A stretch of 8,892 nt of DNA from an uncultured Chloroflexota bacterium. Its GTDB lineage: Bacteria > Chloroflexota > Limnocylindria > Limnocylindrales > Limnocylindraceae. The notes beneath the pieces were generated by a model, which saw nothing but the letters and a program-made list of their open reading frames with translations, was not told the origin of the DNA and ran no database searches. The stretch covers positions 1 through 8,892 of the forward strand of contig CAINNT010000071.1 in the NCBI GenBank assembly GCA_903851225.1, read 5' to 3'. Every line of letters begins with the position of its first letter. Within the stretch, counting starts at the first letter, position 1. Below are positions 4,843 through 8,892 of this stretch, piece after piece. The translations under genes and the position numbers were made by a program.

Positions 4843-6357
4843 TTAGCGGGCGGATGCGCCCTTTCGACCGAGCTTGGCGCCAACCCATGCGCGGAAGCGC
4901 TCGCGCTGCCCATAGGCAACGGCCGCACCGAGCATGATCACGAAGTTGAGCGTCCACGCCCCAGCCGCGGAGAGGAAACCGATCTGCTGACCAACCTCGC
5001 CCTCAAGGGCAAGGCCAGGAACGGTGAGTCCGAAGAGGCCGACGCGGAAGACTGGCGCCTTTGGCGATGTGCCCGCCGAGAGTGCACCGGCACTGTATGC
5101 GCCACTCGCATCTGCGCCGCCGAGTAAGAGCACATGGCCACCAATAACAACACTGCTCGCGCCGACGCGCGCGCCGTCGGCTGGCAGGTTGCTCAGTTCG
5201 ACGGAGGTCCACTTCGTGAGGCCGGTTGCGGGGACTGGTGCCGCCCAGAGCACACTGGACGTTGCGGTGCCGTCGATCGTGCCGCCCGCGACATAGAGGG
5301 TGCCGTTGGCGCTCCACAGCGCAGCGCCGTCGCGCGGGGTTGGCAGGTTGCCCTCTTCTGAACCCCCATCCCAACGATAAATTGTGCCGATCTCAGCATC
5401 ACCCTGATCGGGATTCACCACTGGCGCACTATGGGCTTCGCCGACCGCTGGGGCAACGGCGATGTCACCGCGAAGAACTTCGGCGGCTGGGCCACTCGCG
5501 TTGTCACCACCCCAGACGTAGACCGAATCACCAACGAGCGCTGCGGCAGCGAAGCTGCGTGGCTCAGGAAGTTCCATGAGCGTTGCCCACTGCTCAAGTT
5601 CGCCGTTGGCGCCGAGCGTCGCCTTCCATACGGTCGTCGACGGAGAGCGATCAGCCCCTTCGCCACCGAGCACGATGATGCCGTCAGAAACAACGGTAAC
5701 TGCGACGCCAGAGCGCGCCGCAGGCAGCTCAAGTGCGTCAGCCAGTTCCCATGTCGTGATCAGACCGGTGGCTGCGTCTGGTGTCCCCATGTAGACCGAC
5801 GTGGTTGCGGCTGTGGTGTCGGATGCGCCGCCAATCACGTACGCCTTGCCGGCGAAGAAGGCGACGCCAGCATGAGCACGCGCTTCAGGGAGCGGCGAAC
5901 CGGCTGCCCAGGCGCCAAGACCCGCCGCATCGAGGGTTGCAACGGCGACGTCCGCGGTAGCGAGTCGTGGTTCGCCACTGGTGCCGCCGATGTAATACAT
6001 GTGGGAACCGGCCTGCAGCAGGGAGCCATCGACGCCATCACCGGGCAGGTCTGCTTCCGTCGCGCCCTTCCATGGAATAAGTGCGCCAGCAGGTGCTGGG
6101 CATGGAAGTCCCTCGTTCTCTGCGGGGCAGATGTTGACGAGCGACGCCATGTTGAGGCCGAGCTCAACGGTTGGCGAGACGGTCAGGTAGTAGGCACGGT
6201 CTGGGATGTAGCCGAGCATCAAGATGATGACGAGCGTCCAGAGCACGGAGCGGACGCCTGCCCAACCCCACCCGTCGGCGTCGAGGAGGCCGAAGAGTAC
6301 GCGTCGCGGCGCAACGACCCCTGGGCCGAGTGCTCGTGGATCGCTGCTGCCGCTCAT
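4843..6357 (-). CDS. Membrane-anchored kelch-type beta-propeller protein
   Basis: The 504-residue protein has one N-terminal helix (about residues 36-50), a large extracytoplasmic domain and one C-terminal helix (about 466-482) followed by a basic tail. The domain contains six blade-like repeats, each with a beta-strand ending in Gly-Gly (YYIGG, YVIGG, IVLGG, YVWGG, YVAGG, LLLGG, near residues 125, 177, 232, 284, 359 and 414), typical of kelch/galactose-oxidase-like propellers. Two Cys (about 77 and 86) just after the first helix may form a disulfide. No catalytic Cys-Tyr or metal site is obvious. The start is taken as ATG at 6357, overlapping the cytochrome stop by TGATG; GTG at 6360 is an alternative. 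It is the last gene of the quinol-oxidising complex operon, so a structural or interaction role in that complex is inferred; function is unknown. Confidence 0.82.
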   Translation of the reverse strand: MSGSSDPRALGPGVVAPRRVLFGLLDADGWGWAGVRSVLWTLVIILMLGYIPDRAYYLTVSPTVELGLNMASLVNICPAENEGLPCPAPAGALIPWKGATEADLPGDGVDGSLLQAGSHMYYIGGTSGEPRLATADVAVATLDAAGLGAWAAGSPLPEARAHAGVAFFAGKAYVIGGASDTTAATTSVYMGTPDAATGLITTWELADALELPAARSGVAVTVVSDGIIVLGGEGADRSPSTTVWKATLGANGELEQWATLMELPEPRSFAAAALVGDSVYVWGGDNASGPAAEVLRGDIAVAPAVGEAHSAPVVNPDQGDAEIGTIYRWDGGSEEGNLPTPRDGAALWSANGTLYVAGGTIDGTATSSVLWAAPVPATGLTKWTSVELSNLPADGARVGASSVVIGGHVLLLGGADASGAYSAGALSAGTSPKAPVFRVGLFGLTVPGLALEGEVGQQIGFLSAAGAWTLNFVIMLGAAVAYGQRERFRAWVGAKLGRKGASAR

Positions 6358-7373
6358 CACTTCACCGTCAACGTGCCGGCCATGTTTGGATGCACGGTGC
6401 AGATGAAGGCGTACGTGCCAGCGTCAAGGGCGGGCACGTTGTAGGTTCGCGTGCCGATGCCCGGGAAGATTTCGCCCTTCCAAATTTCGGCACCAACATT
6501 GCCAGCGTCGCCCTCGTGAATCGCGACGTTGTGTGGGACACCTTCATTCTTGTTATTGAAAAGGATTGAGAAGGCAACTCCCGCAACGACCTCGAGGGTG
6601 CTCTGCTCAAAGGCGACGGGGTTCACAGCGCTGAGCTCGTAGGTCTCGCCCATGCCGCCAGATGGTGTTGGGGTTGCGCTCCCTGTCGGTGTTGGCGAGA
6701 CGGCAAACGCGTCCTTCCAACAGGCCGGCACTGGTGTCGCATCGGCGGCAGGCGCGTAGGCGACATCGCGCCAACCGGTCACCTCCACCATCTCGCCGGT
6801 TGCTGGGTCGCGCACCTCGATCACGTCGTCTTTGGTCGCGCGGATCCAGGCGATCAGCTCCTCGATCTCACGGTAGTTGAGCGGACCACCATTGGTGTCC
6901 GCCCACACGCCCATCAATGAATTTGCATCGCCGCAGATGTAGCGTCCGCCAACCGTTAGTACGTTCTTCAAGTACTGCGGCGTCAAATGTGCGAGCAGTT
7001 TTCCCTGATCGTTGAGGACAGGGCCGATTCCGCCTTGGCCCTGCGCGCCGTGACAGCGGGCGCAGTTCGCCTCATAGAGGTTGTAGCCCCGCTTCACCGT
7101 CTCGAGGTACAGCTCGTGCTTCGCTGCGTCGAGGCGCGATGAGCCAGTTACGCCAGGGAGTCCCTGGTCGTAGAAGGCGTAGACGATGACAAAGAGGGTG
7201 ACGATGGCGATGCCGAGAAGGGCTGCCATACGTGAGGAACCGCTCTGGTTGACGATCTTGGCGGCGCGCTCGGCGGTGAGGCCATGGGTCTGAATCTGGC
7301 TTGGGCTCGAAAGGCGCGGCACCGGCGTGCTCGCCTTCTCGCTCGGTACCGGGAGCTGCTTCTCGTCGCTCAT
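6357..7373 (-). CDS. Membrane-anchored cytochrome c fused to a cupredoxin domain
   Basis: The 338-residue protein has a hydrophilic N-terminus, one membrane helix (about 50-67), a class I-type cytochrome c domain (about 90-180) and a C-terminal cupredoxin (about 245-338). Heme is attached at CARCH (Cys104, Cys107, His108), with Met154 in SLMGVW the likely sixth ligand. A Thr/Pro/Ser linker (226-239) joins the domains. Copper ligands are His281 (VPHNVAIH), Cys325, His328 and Met331 (CTVHPNM), with amicyanin-like C-x2-H-x2-M spacing. Both redox domains should face the outside. The start is ATG at 7373, directly after the Rieske stop (TAA then ATG). It occupies the cytochrome c slot of a bc-type operon, so it probably accepts electrons from the Rieske protein and passes them to the copper and then an oxidase; this order is inference. 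Confidence 0.9.
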   Translation of the reverse strand: MSDEKQLPVPSEKASTPVPRLSSPSQIQTHGLTAERAAKIVNQSGSSRMAALLGIAIVTLFVIVYAFYDQGLPGVTGSSRLDAAKHELYLETVKRGYNLYEANCARCHGAQGQGGIGPVLNDQGKLLAHLTPQYLKNVLTVGGRYICGDANSLMGVWADTNGGPLNYREIEELIAWIRATKDDVIEVRDPATGEMVEVTGWRDVAYAPAADATPVPACWKDAFAVSPTPTGSATPTPSGGMGETYELSAVNPVAFEQSTLEVVAGVAFSILFNNKNEGVPHNVAIHEGDAGNVGAEIWKGEIFPGIGTRTYNVPALDAGTYAFICTVHPNMAGTLTVK

Positions 7374-8042
7374 TTAGATGCACCCCGTGGCGGCGCGTGG
7401 CGCCTCGAGCCCTGGCGCGCCGAGCGCGAGCGGCACGGTGCCGAGGCTGATCTTGCCCGTGTCGAGCGTCAGAACGCCGTCGTTGTCGACCGAAGCAGCA
7501 AAGCGATCCATGCCGCGCGCGGCCGGCCCGAGACCTTCGACCTTGGTGCCGAGTCTGTCATAACGGCTGCCGTGACAGGCGCACTCGAGCCAGTAGGTCT
7601 TGATGCACGGATTCGGCTTGCATCCGAGGTGCGGGCAGCGCTGGTATAGGGCGCGCACGTTGAGGGCTGCGCCGTCACCCGACGCATCTTCGCCAGGGAC
7701 GAACTCTTGGCGGTTCGGATCAACCAACATGATGAAGGCACGCGCATCCTGCACATAGGCTGGATAGCCCTCGGCGATTGGCAGCCCAGCGTTGGCGTCG
7801 ATGAGCGACTTCAGGGTGCCGATGCGAATCTTGCCGCCGAATCCACCCTCGAGGTTTGGCCAGAGGAATCCGAGGGTACCGGCGGTGACCTCGAGCAACC
7901 AGAGAGCGAAGCCAGCGCCGATCGTGGTTCGCAAGAGTCGTCGTCGTGAGATCCCCTTCACCTCTTCGTGACGCAGAGCCTTGATGGTCTGCGCGGTGAG
8001 GGCCTTCGGCTTGTCGCTCGGCTCAACGCTGTAATGACTCAC
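7374..8042 (-). CDS. Rieske iron-sulfur protein of a bc/b6f-type complex
   Basis: The 222-residue subunit carries the high-potential 2Fe-2S cluster that takes the first electron from quinol at the Qo site. A Tat-like SRRRLLR (32-38) precedes the single membrane helix (about 41-60). The cluster motifs are CPHLGC (136-141) and CACHGS (154-159): ligands Cys136, His138, Cys154 and His157, with Cys141 and Cys156 placed for the usual disulfide. An additional Cys146 (CKPNPC) lies between the motifs. The protein continues about 60 residues past the second motif and ends GCI. The start is GTG at 8042 with an excellent GGAGGA Shine-Dalgarno, 13 bases after the subunit IV stop. The strong ribosome-binding site contrasts with weak ones on its neighbours. 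Confidence 0.95.
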   Translation of the reverse strand: MSHYSVEPSDKPKALTAQTIKALRHEEVKGISRRRLLRTTIGAGFALWLLEVTAGTLGFLWPNLEGGFGGKIRIGTLKSLIDANAGLPIAEGYPAYVQDARAFIMLVDPNRQEFVPGEDASGDGAALNVRALYQRCPHLGCKPNPCIKTYWLECACHGSRYDRLGTKVEGLGPAARGMDRFAASVDNDGVLTLDTGKISLGTVPLALGAPGLEAPRAATGCI

Positions 8043-8055
8043 TGCGCTCCTCCGA

Positions 8056-8643
8056 TCACAAGCTGAAGAAGAAGCCGGTCGACCACGGCAGGATGAAGGC
8101 GTAGCCAGGGCCGCGGAAGAAGATGCCGATGAAGGTCACGGTCAGGCCGAGCGCCCAGAGCACGGAGAAGAGGGTGACCTCAAGCTTACGCTCCGATGGC
8201 TTCGTGCTGTGAATGTTGCGGCGATCGAGATACGGGATCAACGCTGAGCCAACCAACACGGCAGCTGGCGTCAGCGCGCCGGCAACGGTTGGATGGAAGT
8301 AGGCGAGCAGCTCCTGCAGGCCCAAGAAGTACCACGGTGCCTTGGCAACGGCTGGCGTGACGTTCGGGTTGGCAAGCTCTTCGAGCGGAGCATTGATGAA
8401 GAGGCCCAGCAGGAGCAAGAAGATGCTCATCGCCACCGCTGCCAAGAACTCAATCGTGAGCAGATGCGGCCACGTCATGACCGTGTCATCTGGCTCCTTC
8501 TGTACGCGAACGACGGCATCTTGCTTGACGAGGGCGAGGAGTCGGTACGGTCGTGCCGCCATCGGCACGCGCTGCTTGTCGATCTCCGTCTGGCGCGACG
8601 GATCTACTGGCAGGGAGCTCGCTGGGCGCTGCTCGTCACTCAT
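8056..8643 (-). CDS. Cytochrome b C-terminal part (subunit IV, PetD-like)
   Basis: The 195-residue protein has a roughly 58-residue hydrophilic N-terminal extension followed by three membrane helices (about 64-84, 120-138 and 158-176), as in subunit IV of b6f-type and split Firmicutes-type complexes. The Qo-site region reads KAPWYFLGLQELLAYFHP (101-118), so the canonical PEWY motif is APWY here, with the Glu replaced by Pro. It forms the quinol-oxidation pocket together with the N-terminal cytochrome b and the Rieske protein. It carries no heme-ligand His pair, as expected for this half. ATG at 8643 is three bases after the preceding stop, so translation is probably coupled; the Shine-Dalgarno is poor. 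Confidence 0.92.
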   Translation of the reverse strand: MSDEQRPASSLPVDPSRQTEIDKQRVPMAARPYRLLALVKQDAVVRVQKEPDDTVMTWPHLLTIEFLAAVAMSIFLLLLGLFINAPLEELANPNVTPAVAKAPWYFLGLQELLAYFHPTVAGALTPAAVLVGSALIPYLDRRNIHSTKPSERKLEVTLFSVLWALGLTVTFIGIFFRGPGYAFILPWSTGFFFSL

Positions 8644-8646
8644 GGA

Positions 8647-8892
8647 TCACAGTGGCCCGCTGATGCCGCCGTCCTTGCGGATCCGCCAGAAGTGGACCGC
8701 CAGGAAGACTGCCGCCAAGAGTGGGAAGACCATCACGTGCAGCACGTAGAAGCGAAGCAGCGTGTTCTGCCCAACCTCGAGGCCGCCGAGGAGCAGGAGT
8801 TTCGATGGGGTGTTGAGGAGCGGCGCGTAGCCGGCCATGTTCGACCCGATGGTGATCGCCCAGTAGGCGATCTGATCCCACGGCAGCAGATA
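8647..8892 (-). CDS. Cytochrome b N-terminal part (b6-type, PetB-like), partial at right edge
   Basis: The frame is open to base 8892, giving the last 81 residues. It starts at the classic LLPWDQIAYWA motif, continues through SNMAGYAPLL and GGLEVGQNTLLRFYVLHV, and ends HFWRIRKDGGISGPL before TGA at 8647-8649. The two helix-D heme-ligand His residues (VLHVMVF and AVHFW) are separated by 14 residues, the cytochrome b6 spacing rather than the 13 of mitochondrial-type cytochrome b. The chain stops right after helix D, so cytochrome b is split, with subunit IV encoded next. It would bind two b hemes for transmembrane electron transfer during the Q cycle. The helix-B His pair and the start lie outside the window. 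Confidence 0.93.
   Translation of the reverse strand, partial: YLLPWDQIAYWAITIGSNMAGYAPLLNTPSKLLLLGGLEVGQNTLLRFYVLHVMVFPLLAAVFLAVHFWRIRKDGGISGPL

Noticed and set aside
4252..5127. A 291-residue open frame on the plus strand
   Set aside because: It overlaps the Pr6Pr-like and kelch genes on the other strand and reads as charged low-information sequence.
5431..6444. A 337-residue open frame on the plus strand
   Set aside because: It is antisense to the kelch-type gene and the end of the cytochrome gene, and its translation has irregular Arg/Cys-rich composition. The minus-strand frames show clear domains.
1..8892. CRISPR arrays, insertion sequences, phage genes or attachment sites
   Set aside because: No regularly spaced direct repeats, transposase or integrase motifs or terminal inverted repeats were seen. 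The tRNA genes are intact with no duplicated 3' ends in the window.

Overview
The window is a GC-rich bacterial chromosomal segment with tight gene packing: GTGA and TGATG stop/start overlaps, several GTG starts, and tRNA genes with encoded CCA ends. The respiratory proteins look like those of an aerobic Chloroflexota-type (or related Gram-positive-lineage) bacterium: a split b6-type cytochrome b, a Rieske protein with a Tat-like leader, CtaG, cupredoxin domains behind Pro/Thr/Ser linkers, a DUF2203 protein and a Pr6Pr-type membrane protein. That assignment rests on gene content and family resemblance, not on a database search, so treat it as moderate to low confidence.

Layout. (1) 1-1081, minus strand: ctaG (heme-copper oxidase assembly), overlapping by GTGA the start of a gene that opens with a YHS-type motif and runs off the left edge. 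(2) 1176-2977, plus strand, divergent from ctaG: a 54-residue two-helix protein, a 361-residue membrane protein with a duplicated module resembling cytochrome oxidase subunit IV plus a C-terminal blue-copper domain, and a lipoprotein thioredoxin of TlpA/ResA type. This looks like an accessory and assembly island for a heme-copper oxidase. (3) 3008-4779: a housekeeping insert with initiator tRNA (minus), rhodanese and DUF2203 (overlapping, minus), tRNA-Lys (plus) and a Pr6Pr-like membrane protein (minus). (4) 4843-8892, all minus strand: a quinol-oxidising cytochrome complex operon read in the order cytochrome b N-terminal part (cut by the right edge), subunit IV, Rieske protein, a membrane-anchored cytochrome c fused to a cupredoxin, and a membrane-anchored kelch-type beta-propeller.

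How it fits together (inference): the complex in region 4 would take electrons from quinol via cytochrome b and the Rieske cluster to the tethered heme c and then to the fused copper domain. A closely similar copper domain is carried by the oxidase-like protein in region 2, so the two loci may form one electron relay between a bc/b6f-type complex and a terminal oxidase. CtaG and the TlpA-like thioredoxin would serve copper and thiol chemistry of the oxidase.

The most interesting items are the heme c-cupredoxin fusion inside the bc-type operon, its paralogue on the duplicated subunit-IV-like protein, the co-transcribed kelch propeller, an APWY variant of the quinol-oxidation (PEWY) motif, and an initiator tRNA with a G1.A72 mismatch whose promoter places the transcription start almost exactly on its first base. 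No stretch over 300 bases lacks a gene; the longest gap (about 95 bases) separates ctaG from the divergent 54-residue gene.
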